From the NCBI GenBank assembly GCA_965247125.1, contig CBDFGO010000002.1, positions 992,001-1,056,000 of the forward strand: a stretch of 64,000 nucleotides of DNA, written 5' to 3'. Shown piece after piece: positions 8,198 through 16,141 of this stretch. This stretch comes from CALBJU01 sp965247125 (GTDB lineage Bacteria > Bacteroidota > Rhodothermia > Rhodothermales > UBA10348). A model generated the notes under the pieces. That model saw only the letters and a list, made by a program, of their open reading frames with translations, did not search any database and was not told the origin of the DNA. The position numbers and the translations under genes were made by a program. The stretch's first letter is position 1, and each line of letters begins with the position of its first letter.

Positions 8198-9481
8198 ATG
8201 TCTGACAGGTACAGCAAATCGGCGGGATCACCTGAGATCTCGACCGCCACCGAGCAGCCCGCTCTTTTTGACAAGTGTGATCGATTCTTCGACCCGGAAG
8301 GATTGTATGCACAGGTCAAAAAGGCCGATCTGTATCCCTACTTTCGTCCCATCGAAAAGAACGATGGTACGCGTGCGATTATCCACGGCCGTGAGATCAT
8401 CATGGCTGGATCGAACAATTATCTGGGATTGCTCTCCGATCCACGCGTCAAGAAGGCATCCGAGGACGCCGTTGAACAGTATGGCTCCGGATGCACTGGT
8501 TCGCGATTTTTGAATGGTACCCTCGACCTTCACATCGAACTCGAGGAGCGGCTCGCAGAGTTCATGGGCAAAGAATCGTGCGTCTTGTTCTCCACGGGAT
8601 ACATGACCAATCAAGGCGTACTGGAGTCCTTGGCGGGCAGAGGCGATATCATTTTTTCGGATAAGGACAACCATTCCTGTATCGTAGCCGGAACGAAGGT
8701 TGCGTTAGCCGACACAGTACGATTTCGGCACGATGACATGGCTCATCTCAGGACTCTACTGGTCAAGGCATCTGAGAGTAATCCGGATGCAGGTAAGTTC
8801 ATCGTCTGCGATGGCGTCTTTTCCATGAGCGGCGCAATCGCGAAAGTCCCCGAGCTCGTCGAGCTCGCAGAAGAATTTGGGGCAGCACTCATGCTGGACG
8901 ACGCCCATGCGGTCGGCGTAATCGGGCCGGGAGGAAAAGGAAGCGCAGCACATTTTAATCTGCTTGACCGCGTTCACCTCGTCACCGGGACGTTTTCAAA
9001 AAGCTTCGCTTCTCTTGGTGGATTCGTTGTGGGCAGCAAAAACGTGATCGAGTACATTCGGCACACCGCTTCGACTCACATCTTCAGTGCATCTATGCCT
9101 CCTTCGGCCGTTGCAACCGTTCTGAAGTGTCTCGAGATTCTGCAGGCTGAACCCGAGCGACTGGATAGATTGTGGGAGATCTCAGATTATATGCGCGAGG
9201 GCTTCAAGAACGCTGGATTCAATGTGTTGAAGAGCCAGGCTCCCATCATTCCCGTCATGGCGCACAATATGCGCACCTGTCTCGAAATGGGGCACGATCT
9301 CCTTGAGGAGGGCGTTTTTGTGAACGCGGTCGTTCCCCCTGCGGTACCCAAGGGTCAGTCCCTGCTTCGCACTTCCTACATGGCTACGCACACTAATGAG
9401 GAACTGGACTTCATCCTGGAAGCGTTTCAAAAAGTGGGCAAAAAACACGGAGTGTTTTCTACCAACGGCACTGCGGCTTAA
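8198..9481 (+). CDS. spt: Serine palmitoyltransferase-like alpha-oxoamine synthase
   Basis: PLP-dependent enzyme of the alpha-oxoamine synthase family (serine palmitoyltransferase, AONS/BioF, KBL), 427 aa, cytosolic. Serine palmitoyltransferase condenses L-serine with a long acyl-CoA or acyl-ACP to 3-ketodihydrosphingosine, the first step of sphingolipid synthesis. Visible motifs are GSNNYLGLLSDPRV (about 72), GSGCTGSRFLNGT (about 97), LDDAHAVGVIG (PLP ring-binding Asp, about 235) and GTFSKSFASLGGF with the Schiff-base lysine (about 267). The long N-terminal part before NNYLG resembles bacterial Spt more than BioF. No bio genes are nearby. The neighbour, 39 bp downstream, is a GNAT-type acyltransferase, which supports a sphingolipid role. 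BioF or Kbl activity cannot be excluded. Confidence 0.8.
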   Translation: MSDRYSKSAGSPEISTATEQPALFDKCDRFFDPEGLYAQVKKADLYPYFRPIEKNDGTRAIIHGREIIMAGSNNYLGLLSDPRVKKASEDAVEQYGSGCTGSRFLNGTLDLHIELEERLAEFMGKESCVLFSTGYMTNQGVLESLAGRGDIIFSDKDNHSCIVAGTKVALADTVRFRHDDMAHLRTLLVKASESNPDAGKFIVCDGVFSMSGAIAKVPELVELAEEFGAALMLDDAHAVGVIGPGGKGSAAHFNLLDRVHLVTGTFSKSFASLGGFVVGSKNVIEYIRHTASTHIFSASMPPSAVATVLKCLEILQAEPERLDRLWEISDYMREGFKNAGFNVLKSQAPIIPVMAHNMRTCLEMGHDLLEEGVFVNAVVPPAVPKGQSLLRTSYMATHTNEELDFILEAFQKVGKKHGVFSTNGTAA

Positions 9482-9520
9482 CTTCCTACACAGCCGTTAG
9501 CCACCACCTGCCGTTCAATA

Positions 9521-10657
9521 ATGTCGCATCCAGTAGTCGCGCCCGTCACATCAAGACGAGACAGGAAGGCATTTATTCAGTTTCAGTACGATCTGTACTC
9601 TGATACCGGAGTGTGGGTGCCACCTCTACGAAGGGATACCTCGAAATCCATCAATCCGAAAAAGAACGCGTTTTTCGAACACGGCGAAATTCAAACATTT
9701 TTAGCTCGAGAGTCTTCGGGTGGAAAAGTAGTAGGTCGAATTGCAGCCATCAAAAATGGAATGCACCTGAAGAAGTTTGACGACGGCGTCGGTTTCTTCG
9801 GATTCTTTGAGTGCATTGATGATGTCGACGTTTCCAGCGCGTTGTTCGAAGCGGCAGCCGACTGGTTGAGGGGTAGAGGCTTGACTACCATGCGCGGCCC
9901 GACCAATCCGTCCATGAACGACGTTGCGGGCCTACTTGTCGGCGGTTTTAACAAGCAGCCTGCGATCCTGATGCCCTACAATCACGGGTACTTCGAGCGC
10001 CTGCTTGTGGAGAATGGGTTCGAGCGAGTCATGACGATGTGGGCGTACTACACCAATTCAAAACTGATCAAGTCAGAGAAACTGAGGCGCGGTACCGCCC
10101 TGCTGATGCGACGCTACCCGGGGCTTAGCGTCCGGAGAATGGATAAGTCGATCTTCGAACAGGAAGCGAAGATCATTCTCGACATCTACAACGACGCCTG
10201 GTCCGATAACTGGGGTCACGTCCCCATGACGGATAATGAATTCTCCCAGCTGGCCAAAGAGTTGAAGCAGATTGTCGACGAACGCCTGGTGGTAATCGTA
10301 GAGGACGAAGGCGAACCGATTGCTTTTGCCATCACGTTGCCAGACCTGAATTTCGTGTTCAAGACACTGAAGACAGGCAGGCTGCTACCCACTGGAATTT
10401 TGAAGCTTCTCTTTCTGGCTTCCTCGGGCGTCATCCGGGAGGTACGTATGCCGTTGATGGGCGTCAGAAAGTCCCATCAGCGGAAAGGCATCGATGCAAT
10501 ATTGGTCCACCACACCATCGAGAATTCTGCGGAGCTGGGCGTCCTGGGGTGTGAAATGAGCTGGGTGCTGGATGAAAATATGGCTCTTCGTAACTCTCTG
10601 GAGACCATGGGTGGGATCAAGGACAAAGAATATGCGATGTTGGAGCGGGGGATCTGA
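9521..10657 (+). CDS. GNAT-superfamily acyltransferase-like protein, candidate ceramide synthase
   Basis: A 378 aa protein that looks like the YghO-type GNAT family. An N-terminal GNAT-like lobe holds FIQFQYDLYSDTGVWVPPLR and GGKVVGRIAAIKN (about 20-85). A middle segment is MRGPTNPSMNDVAGLLVGGF (about 127), and a C-terminal lobe has MGVRKSHQRKGIDAILVHH, an acyl-CoA-binding motif A with the R-K-G-I-D pattern (about 317). The bacterial ceramide synthase described in Caulobacter is a GNAT-superfamily N-acyltransferase found with Spt, so a role in N-acylating a sphingoid base is a reasonable inference from position. Substrate is not proven. The next gene starts 6 bp after its stop, so spt, this gene and the HAD gene look like one operon. 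Confidence 0.65.
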   Translation: MSHPVVAPVTSRRDRKAFIQFQYDLYSDTGVWVPPLRRDTSKSINPKKNAFFEHGEIQTFLARESSGGKVVGRIAAIKNGMHLKKFDDGVGFFGFFECIDDVDVSSALFEAAADWLRGRGLTTMRGPTNPSMNDVAGLLVGGFNKQPAILMPYNHGYFERLLVENGFERVMTMWAYYTNSKLIKSEKLRRGTALLMRRYPGLSVRRMDKSIFEQEAKIILDIYNDAWSDNWGHVPMTDNEFSQLAKELKQIVDERLVVIVEDEGEPIAFAITLPDLNFVFKTLKTGRLLPTGILKLLFLASSGVIREVRMPLMGVRKSHQRKGIDAILVHHTIENSAELGVLGCEMSWVLDENMALRNSLETMGGIKDKEYAMLERGI

Positions 10658-10663
10658 TACCTT

Positions 10664-11368
10664 ATGATCGACACCGGCGCGATCCGCTTCGTCTATTTTG
10701 ATCTTGACGATACCATCCTGGATCATGCAAGGGCTGAAAAACTGGCTCTTCAAGACCTGCACAACCAGACCCCTTCCGTTTTTGACGGACGCTCATTTGA
10801 TGCGGTACTTTCAGCCTATCGTGAAATCAACCCGATAGTCTGGAAGTTGTATTCTGAGGGCAACTTGACGAAGCAGCAGGCCAAGGTCGGTCGTTTTACT
10901 CAGCTTCTTGAGAAGCTGGATATCGAATCGCAGGCAAGCGACGTGCTTCTCGCAGACGCGTATCTCTCCTGCTACGCTGATCACTGGAGTCTTATCTCCG
11001 GCGCAATAGAGGGCTTTCTGAGAATTGCCAGGTCCTATCCCGTGGGTATTCTCACGAACGGATTCTCTGAAGTGCAGCGAGCCAAGTTAAACCAGTTTCC
11101 ACAACTGGAGAGCGTTTCCAGCGCCGTCATCATCAGCGAAGAAGTGGGCGTTCTAAAGCCGGATCCAGTGCTTTTCGAGCATGCTGCCGCCGCCGTCGGA
11201 GTCCCTCCCTAAGCCATTCTGTACGTCGGCGACTCCCTCCGCTCCGACGTCGGCGGCGGTATCGGGGCAGGTTGGAAGGTGGCGTGGTTCTCGACGCGAT
11301 CTCACGAACACGAAGATGTCTGGAGCTTCTCTGAGTGGTCCCTTTTGATCGACCTGTTGGACGCGTGA
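10664..11368 (+). pseudogene. HAD-superfamily hydrolase (YjjG-like) interrupted by an in-frame TAA
   Basis: Motif I FDLDDTILDH (about 15), motif II ILTNGFSE (about 128) and motif III LKPDPVLF (about 165) mark a HAD phosphatase of the YjjG/2-haloacid dehalogenase-like subfamily, which dephosphorylates small phosphate esters. Translation stops at TAA 11210-11212 after GVPP (182 aa). The same frame then continues for 51 codons with AILYVGDSLRSDVGGG, a perfect motif IV with its Mg-binding Asp, to a natural TGA at 11366-11368 (234 codons plus stop). Homologues commonly have Glu at the stop position, so GAA to TAA is the simplest explanation. The truncated product lacks motif IV and should be inactive unless the stop is read through or is a sequencing error. 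Confidence 0.85.
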
Positions 11369-11415
11369 CGCGAGAAGGGCGAAATGATCAAGATCTATCT
11401 CACTGACTGAACGGC

Positions 11416-11452
11416 AAAAAAAAAAGCCGTCCTTAAAAGGACAGCTTCTTTT
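11416..11452. terminator. Bidirectional intrinsic terminator
   Basis: A10 run (11416-11425), stem with GTCCTT / AAGGAC flanked by AGC / GCT, then TTCTTTT (to 11452). On the plus strand it can end the spt-GNAT-HAD transcript. On the minus strand it has a U10 tail and ends the candidate large RNA. Confidence 0.8.
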
Positions 11453-12183
11453 CCTGCTCCCAGACACGTGAACCCCCCCTGGTTTGGTTCGCTCGCCGAA
11501 GCCAGCTCTCCCCGCCAGTAGCGGGAGGTTCGAGTCTCATGGATTCCTCCGACCAGGACGAATCCGGGTCTTCGGTAACACGTGCATCCGTTTCCAGTTG
11601 CTCGTGTCGTCTCCATCGTATGGGCACACGATAAAGACTATAGCCCTCAGGTCTTTCGGTCATCGTCTTCCGTTCCCCCTTGCGGGTTCACTTCCCTCGT
11701 TGACCGGCTGCACACTCCTTGCATCTTCCCCTCCGAGGAGGTTCTTCTACCTATCTGTGCGCGGCATTCGCCTACTGGTTTTGAACATTCTTGTCTTCGG
11801 CCGAAGCCGTTTCCTTTCCTATCCCTCCTGGTTTGCGGTGCGTCCACTTCCCGAGCGAAACGCCGGGACGTTTATGCTCTTTCCGTGGTCGCCTTCCTTT
11901 CCCGTCCTTTCTTAGCCTAACCGAAGTTCGACTCTTACATTCCGTTCAGCCCTTCCCGGTCCGGGGATCACTTGTTTTCCGTTCCAACCCTTGCGAGTTT
12001 TTCCTTCAAACATCCTCCCGTCTCGTTCTGGACTCAGCACCAACTCCAGCAGCTTTCTCTTTTGAAGAACCCTGCTTTCATCGCCGATGCGAAGGAAACC
12101 TTTTTCTACTCTTTCGAGCAGTGGGGCTTGCCTCATGCAGCCTAGAGACTCAGTCGCGTCAAGGAACCGTGCCGTCAGGCACT
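11416..12183 (-). ncRNA. Candidate large structured noncoding RNA (about 770 nt), family not recognised
   Basis: No credible protein frame occupies this stretch. The minus strand is purine-rich and folds by eye into at least a dozen local hairpins, several closed by stable tetraloops. Read on the minus strand they include GUGCC-UGAC-GGCAC at the 5' end, CUGCUC-GAAA-GAGUAG, AACUC-GCAA-GGGUU, AAC-UUCG-GUU, AAACG-UCCCGG-CGUUU, CGGC-UUCG-GCCG, CCC-GCAA-GGG, AUCGU...ACGAU, and GACC-C-GGA-UUCG-UCC-U-GGUC. It is preceded by a near-consensus sigma70 promoter (TTGACT, 17 bp, TATAAT) and ends in a hairpin with a U10 tract. I looked for signatures of RNase P RNA (GAGGAAAGUCC core), tmRNA, SRP RNA and group II domain V and found none. 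The 5' end is inferred from the promoter, not measured. Confidence 0.72.
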
Positions 12184-12189
12184 GCGACT

Positions 12190-12218
12190 ATTATATGCCG
12201 ACTTGGGAGCGGAGTCAA
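12190..12218 (-). promoter_or_regulatory. Sigma70-like promoter of the candidate large RNA
   Basis: On the minus strand the -35 box TTGACT (12218-12213) and the -10 box TATAAT (12195-12190) are separated by exactly 17 bp, a near-perfect consensus. Transcription would begin near 12183. Nothing comparable precedes most protein genes in the window, which fits a strongly expressed stable RNA. Confidence 0.75.
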
Positions 12219-12324
12219 TATTAGGGGAGGTAGTTTCCATCCACAAGAAATTCACAGGGATGTGCACATCAGTGTGGATAACGATCAGGCGAACACCCGG
12301 GAGAACTGGCTGGGCCGTACGCGC

Positions 12325-12356
12325 AAAAAGCCCGGTCATTGAAGACCGAGCTTTTT
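12325..12356. terminator. Bidirectional intrinsic terminator after the candidate small RNA
   Basis: AAAAAGC, mismatch, CGGTC, loop ATTGAA, GACCG, mismatch, GCTTTTT. The A5/T5 ends make it usable on both strands. On the minus strand it separates the small RNA from the promoter of the large RNA. Confidence 0.75.
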
Positions 12357-12421
12357 GGTGCCCATAGTCACTACGCGACTGAGCGCCCTCACAAGAGGAC
12401 ACAATCTCAGGCGGCATGAGT
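12325..12421 (-). ncRNA. Candidate small RNA (about 97 nt)
   Basis: Predicted from a sigma70-like promoter just upstream and a strong terminator at its end. The minus-strand RNA contains short hairpins CUCA...UGAG, CCUC-UUGU-GAGG and AGUCGC-GUA-GUGACU before the terminator stem. It holds no obvious reading frame. The stretch CUCAGUCGCGU (plus-strand 12383-12373) is perfectly complementary to 11 nt near the 5' end of the large RNA (plus-strand 12149-12159). It does not resemble 4.5S or 6S RNA. Confidence 0.5.
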
Positions 12422-12427
12422 GACATA

Positions 12428-12456
12428 AATATAAGAGGTTCTGATCGAGCTCGCAA
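12428..12456 (-). promoter_or_regulatory. Sigma70-like promoter of the candidate small RNA
   Basis: Minus-strand -35 TTGCGA (12456-12451) and -10 TATATT (12433-12428) with a 17 bp spacer. Expected start near 12421. Less close to consensus than the promoter of the large RNA. Confidence 0.5.
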
Positions 12457-12509
12457 GTGTGCAATAACGGACTCTATCAACTTCTATCGTATTGCAGGGT
12501 GTATTTATG

Positions 12510-12528
12510 CAAAAAAACCCGCAGGTTC
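12510..12528 (-). terminator. Short intrinsic terminator after the rhomboid gene
   Basis: On the minus strand AACC-TGCG-GGTT is followed by T5 within a TTTTTTT run (plus-strand A run 12511-12517). The stem is short (4-5 bp), but it sits 15-30 bp after the rhomboid stop. Confidence 0.5.
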
Positions 12529-12542
12529 AATCGCAATAACGG

Positions 12543-13160
12543 CTAAAAGCCGAGTTGATTCAGAAATAATTCCAGCGACGAGGGTTCTACAATCAGAGTC
12601 AAAATGATGCCCCCGAGTGCTCCGCCGAGGTGCGCCTCATGGGCAATTCCGCCTCCTCGAGTGTCTCCTTTCCGCCTCATCGCCACTACCGAAAACACGA
12701 CAAATCCAGTGGCGAATATCCACGCGGGAATGCCGATTGGAATTAAAAACAGATAAATTCTGTGCAGCGGATAGAAAAGACTGAAGGAAAACACCACACC
12801 GGAAATCGCACCGGATGCTCCTACGGCCGAATAAGAGACTGAATCTCGATGCATCCAGGTCGTCAGAAGGTGTGCGGATAGCTCAGCGCCGAAGAAGATT
12901 ACGAGGAAGAGTGCCGAGCCGAGCCTGACTTCCAGTACAGGCCCAAAGAAAAACAACGTGATCATATTGAACGCCAGGTGTCCCATACTGCCGTGCACAA
13001 ATCCCCCGCTGACCAGGCGATGAAACTCCCTGTTCTTCAACACACGATGCGGTTTGAATGCGAGCTTGTCGATCAGATGACGATCGAAGTACAGTGCATA
13101 TCCACTCACCAGGACGTTGATGAGTAGTAAGAAGAGAGTAAAGGGAGAACTAGAAAACAC
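12543..13160 (-). CDS. Rhomboid-family intramembrane serine protease
   Basis: A 205 aa six-helix membrane protein of the rhomboid family, which cleaves transmembrane substrates within the bilayer. The signature HGSMGHLAFNM (oxyanion-side His/Asn, about 56-66), the catalytic Ser in GASGAISG (about 115) and the catalytic His in GIAHEAHLGGALGG (about 178-185) are all present, so it should be active. It starts MFSSSPFTLFLLLINVLVSG, a first helix. It is followed by a weak terminator and preceded by the sigma-like gene on the same strand, 85 bp away. Substrate unknown. Confidence 0.9.
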   Translation of the reverse strand: MFSSSPFTLFLLLINVLVSGYALYFDRHLIDKLAFKPHRVLKNREFHRLVSGGFVHGSMGHLAFNMITLFFFGPVLEVRLGSALFLVIFFGAELSAHLLTTWMHRDSVSYSAVGASGAISGVVFSFSLFYPLHRIYLFLIPIGIPAWIFATGFVVFSVVAMRRKGDTRGGGIAHEAHLGGALGGIILTLIVEPSSLELFLNQLGF

Positions 13161-13245
13161 TTTGCCACGCGATATATTGAGATCATATTGAGTGCGTGGT
13201 GTACGTACCGGGCGATCCCCGGATTCGCTTCAATGATCCAAATTT

Positions 13246-13905
13246 TCAGTTGCAGCTACCATATTCCTGGCCTCTTTCGCGAGACTCGAAATCGACTCGG
13301 ACCGATCTGCAGAATCGAGCCATTCTCATTCTCAGCGCAGCTTCTTTCATTCCGGTCAATTGCTCTATTTCTCGGTAGGTCATGGGCTCGGCAGCGACTC
13401 GAAATGATAGTATGGTACGTGTCAGGGAATCGCACTCGCACAACCGGCGAGTAGCCGTCCGTAGCTGGCGCAATTGATAATCGCTCATCTGGCCCCGGCC
13501 AATAAATTCTTTTGTATCCGACGCCAACGAATCGGGATCCCGAATGCCAACATCCTCATGGAAGGGCTCTCGCAGTTTGCGTTTCCGACTTCGCGTCAGA
13601 TGGCGCACGAGATTGTTTCTGAACATTCGCCGGGTGTAGCGATCCAGACAGCGAACGTGCATCCAGGATTTTTGAAATTCGACCAGAGACTCTCCCGCGA
13701 GGTCGTGGGCGCAGTTTAGGTCCAGGTTTCGTTCTACAGCCACCTTTCGGCCGAAGTACATCTGTCCCCGAGCATAAACCAGATGAAACAGACTGGCCCG
13801 AGCTCGCGTGTCGCCAGCCTGAGCTGCGTAGAGCAATCGGTCAGAATTCTGAGAGGGGTCATTTGGCCGGGACGACCGGTCGGGGGCGCTGCTTGTGGGA
13901 AACAT
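13246..13905 (-). CDS. ECF-like sigma-70 family RNA polymerase sigma factor
   Basis: A 219 aa protein when started at the ATG at 13905 (MFPTSSAPDR); the open frame goes further upstream, but that part is not convincing. Region 2-like sequence spans about 22-110 (LLYAAQAGDTRARASLFHLV, then CAHDLAGESLVEFQKSW and RRMFRNNLVRHLTRS, the last fitting region 2.4). Region 4 lies at about 155-205 (LTRTILSFRVAAEPMTYREI, EQLTGMKEAALRMRMARF) and fits a helix-turn-helix for -35 recognition. No anti-sigma gene is adjacent, so control may be transcriptional or by a distant partner. It could also be a degenerate sigma-like regulator. Confidence 0.65.
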   Translation of the reverse strand: MFPTSSAPDRSSRPNDPSQNSDRLLYAAQAGDTRARASLFHLVYARGQMYFGRKVAVERNLDLNCAHDLAGESLVEFQKSWMHVRCLDRYTRRMFRNNLVRHLTRSRKRKLREPFHEDVGIRDPDSLASDTKEFIGRGQMSDYQLRQLRTATRRLCECDSLTRTILSFRVAAEPMTYREIEQLTGMKEAALRMRMARFCRSVRVDFESRERGQEYGSCN

Positions 13906-14029
13906 GGTCCGGTGCTTTTCACTTTGGACACCTATGCACCCTACCCGTAACCTGACGCTGTAGAATTCTCGTGATGCGATACAAAATTGCTGCCAGCGCG
14001 GCAATCAGATACAAGCAGATCCGACCGTT

Positions 14030-16054
14030 CTAGTCGCGCAAGCTCCTGAAGTCTTCCAGGCCACCGTTGAGAAATTCCAAAAATTCGTCCATATCCATTA
14101 GCGCACTTTCCCGGGCCAGAAGAATTCTTCCTCGGGGTGCCACGATCGCAAAGGTCGGAAGTGCAGGAGTGCCGGTGAGACCCATCTGAAACTCGTGAAA
14201 CTCGTCGCCCATCTCCAGATCGTCGGTGTACAGACGAAGCGCGACAAACTCTTCCGTGAACAATGATGCTACCTCGGGTTGCGGAAATACGTTTGCCTCC
14301 ATCTCCCGGCAATTGGTACACGTCCAGCCAGAAAAGTCCACCATCACGGGCCTTTCAAGTGAGGTGGCTTCGGCGAAGGCACCATCAATATCGTCCACAA
14401 ACCAACCCTCGTCCGAATCGACGACCTGACCTGAATCTGCGCCAATCAATGAGTAGATGCTCACATCCGTCCCGAGGCGGGGTGGCAGGTAAGCATCGAG
14501 TGCATTGAGGGGGGCCCCGAGCAGCCCAGGAATCAGATAGAGTGAAAACACGAAAAACCCTCCAGCCACCAGAAGTCTTCCCACACCTATCGATTCGACT
14601 TCCGGCTCATGCGGGAATCGTAGTTTCCCCAACAGATAGAGTCCAGTCATCAGAAATACGACCAGGATAAACGCGATTCCAAGCGTTCTGGATAGCAGTC
14701 CGAAACCCCAGACCAGATCCGCGTTTGAGAGAAACTTTACAGCTGCAGCGAGCTCAATGAACCCCAGGACAACTTTCACGGAGTTCATCCAGGCACCCGA
14801 CCGGGGAAGCGACTCGAGGGCTCGAGGGAACAGAGCAAGCAGAACGAAGGGTAGCGCAAACGTGGTACTGTAGACGACCATTCCGAACAGCGGATAGATC
14901 CACGTTCCTGCTGAGGCCGCCGCCAGCAGTCCTCCCACAAACGGTGCCGTGCACGAGAAAGACACGAGGGTCAGCGTAAGACCCATAAACAGAACTCCGG
15001 CCCATCCCCGTTCTTCAGTGCCGCGTTTTCCGACTCTGGTCAAAAACGAGGAAGGCAGCCGAAGCTCGTACAGACCGAGCAAAGAGAGCGCAAATCCGAT
15101 GAGCACAACGGCGATCATCAGATTCACCCACGGATTGGAGGCGATGGTCTGAGCACCGGCCGCGCCAACCAACACAGACATCACCACCCCGATTCCGGTA
15201 AACGTTACGACGATCGCAGCACCGAACACCAGTGCCATCCGGACAGCTCTGGATCGGCTGTGCCCCTGCTTGGTGAAGTAGGAAATCGTCAGCGGTATCA
15301 TCGGGAATACACACGGCGTCAGCAAGGAAATCAATCCCGCTGCAATGGCCAGCAGTAGGAACGGCCACATGCCTCCTACCCGATAAGATTCCAGATCCGT
15401 CGTGAGTGAGGCCATCATCGCTCCACCGTCCGCGTTCACTTCACGTGTGCGCGAAATATCCGCTTCAGTGGCGCTGCAACCGCTGCAGGTTGGATCCACA
15501 AAGAGCGTGAGAGGGAGACTGATGGTTGCCGGACGGAGACAGGTCCCGAAATCGTCACTACATACTTGATACCGGACGTCAGCGAAAAATTCGTGCGTGA
15601 CGGCAATTGAATCAACCACGCGCACCCCCGCATAAAACGTCGCCTGTGTATGGAAATACCCCAACTCCATATCAAACGTGATGTCGTATCCGACTTCGGG
15701 TGGCGATTGCCCGACATCCCCCAAAGCTTCGAGAGCAGGGCCCACGTTAGGCAGTGTCACCACAACCCCATACGGCCGGCTCAGGACGTCGTCACGAGAA
15801 GGCAGCGTCGTGTCGAGCGCGTACATCTTCCAGTCCCCGTTCATCCGGGCGGTCAACTTTATGACGCTCACACCATGGGGCCCAATGGTGGACGGCACCG
15901 CTCGAGATGTCCAAGAGACAATATCCTCTGGACCCTTGATCTCGTCAAGGCTGAGAACGACCTGCGGCTCAATTGAAAACTGAGCAACGACTCCTTGGGC
16001 CGGCAAGAACAGCAGGAAGAGAAGCCAGATATATAGAGAGTTTCTGGAGGTCAT
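14030..16054 (-). CDS. dsbD: Thiol:disulfide interchange protein DsbD
   Basis: Inner-membrane reductase that carries electrons from cytosolic thioredoxin to periplasmic thiols (DsbC/G, cytochrome c maturation). The 674 aa product has a signal peptide (about 1-24), an N-terminal periplasmic domain with a Cys pair (VCSDDFGTC, about 163-170) and a further CSGC (about 189). A central eight-helix domain follows (about 215-500) with SLLTPCVFPMIPLT and FSCTAPFVGGLL, which carry the redox cysteines. The C-terminal thioredoxin domain (about 560-674) has WTCTNCREME as its CxxC site. All expected cysteines are present. The start codon lies only 7 bp after a strong terminator of the rplI operon, which leaves almost no room for a promoter. 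Confidence 0.93.
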   Translation of the reverse strand: MTSRNSLYIWLLFLLFLPAQGVVAQFSIEPQVVLSLDEIKGPEDIVSWTSRAVPSTIGPHGVSVIKLTARMNGDWKMYALDTTLPSRDDVLSRPYGVVVTLPNVGPALEALGDVGQSPPEVGYDITFDMELGYFHTQATFYAGVRVVDSIAVTHEFFADVRYQVCSDDFGTCLRPATISLPLTLFVDPTCSGCSATEADISRTREVNADGGAMMASLTTDLESYRVGGMWPFLLLAIAAGLISLLTPCVFPMIPLTISYFTKQGHSRSRAVRMALVFGAAIVVTFTGIGVVMSVLVGAAGAQTIASNPWVNLMIAVVLIGFALSLLGLYELRLPSSFLTRVGKRGTEERGWAGVLFMGLTLTLVSFSCTAPFVGGLLAAASAGTWIYPLFGMVVYSTTFALPFVLLALFPRALESLPRSGAWMNSVKVVLGFIELAAAVKFLSNADLVWGFGLLSRTLGIAFILVVFLMTGLYLLGKLRFPHEPEVESIGVGRLLVAGGFFVFSLYLIPGLLGAPLNALDAYLPPRLGTDVSIYSLIGADSGQVVDSDEGWFVDDIDGAFAEATSLERPVMVDFSGWTCTNCREMEANVFPQPEVASLFTEEFVALRLYTDDLEMGDEFHEFQMGLTGTPALPTFAIVAPRGRILLARESALMDMDEFLEFLNGGLEDFRSLRD

Positions 16055-16060
16055 AGGAAG

Positions 16061-16104
16061 AAAGAAAAAAGGGTATCCGTCGGCGGTGCGCTAACGAATA
16101 CCCT
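16061..16104 (-). terminator. Intrinsic terminator of the rpsF-rpsR-rplI operon
   Basis: On the minus strand AGGGTATTCGT (16104-16094) pairs with ACGGATACCCT (16080-16070), one G-T pair, followed by TTTTTCTTTC. It lies 38 bp after the rplI stop and immediately upstream of dsbD. Confidence 0.85.
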
Positions 16105-16141
16105 CTTCTAAGGTTGCCCGCATGTGGCGGTGCAGAGAGAC

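Noticed and set aside
11416..12183. RNase P RNA, tmRNA or a group I/II intron as identity of the large RNA
   Set aside because: I could not find the RNase P GAGGAAAGUCC core, a tmRNA tag frame with a tRNA-like end, or a domain V. The length also does not fit RNase P RNA or tmRNA.
11484..12342. Several open frames of 70-180 codons on both strands in the 11.4-12.3 kb stretch
   Set aside because: They overlap each other in many frames, are biased to Ser/Pro/Leu/Arg by the pyrimidine-rich strand and match no domain I know. The hairpins, promoter and terminator fit an RNA gene much better.
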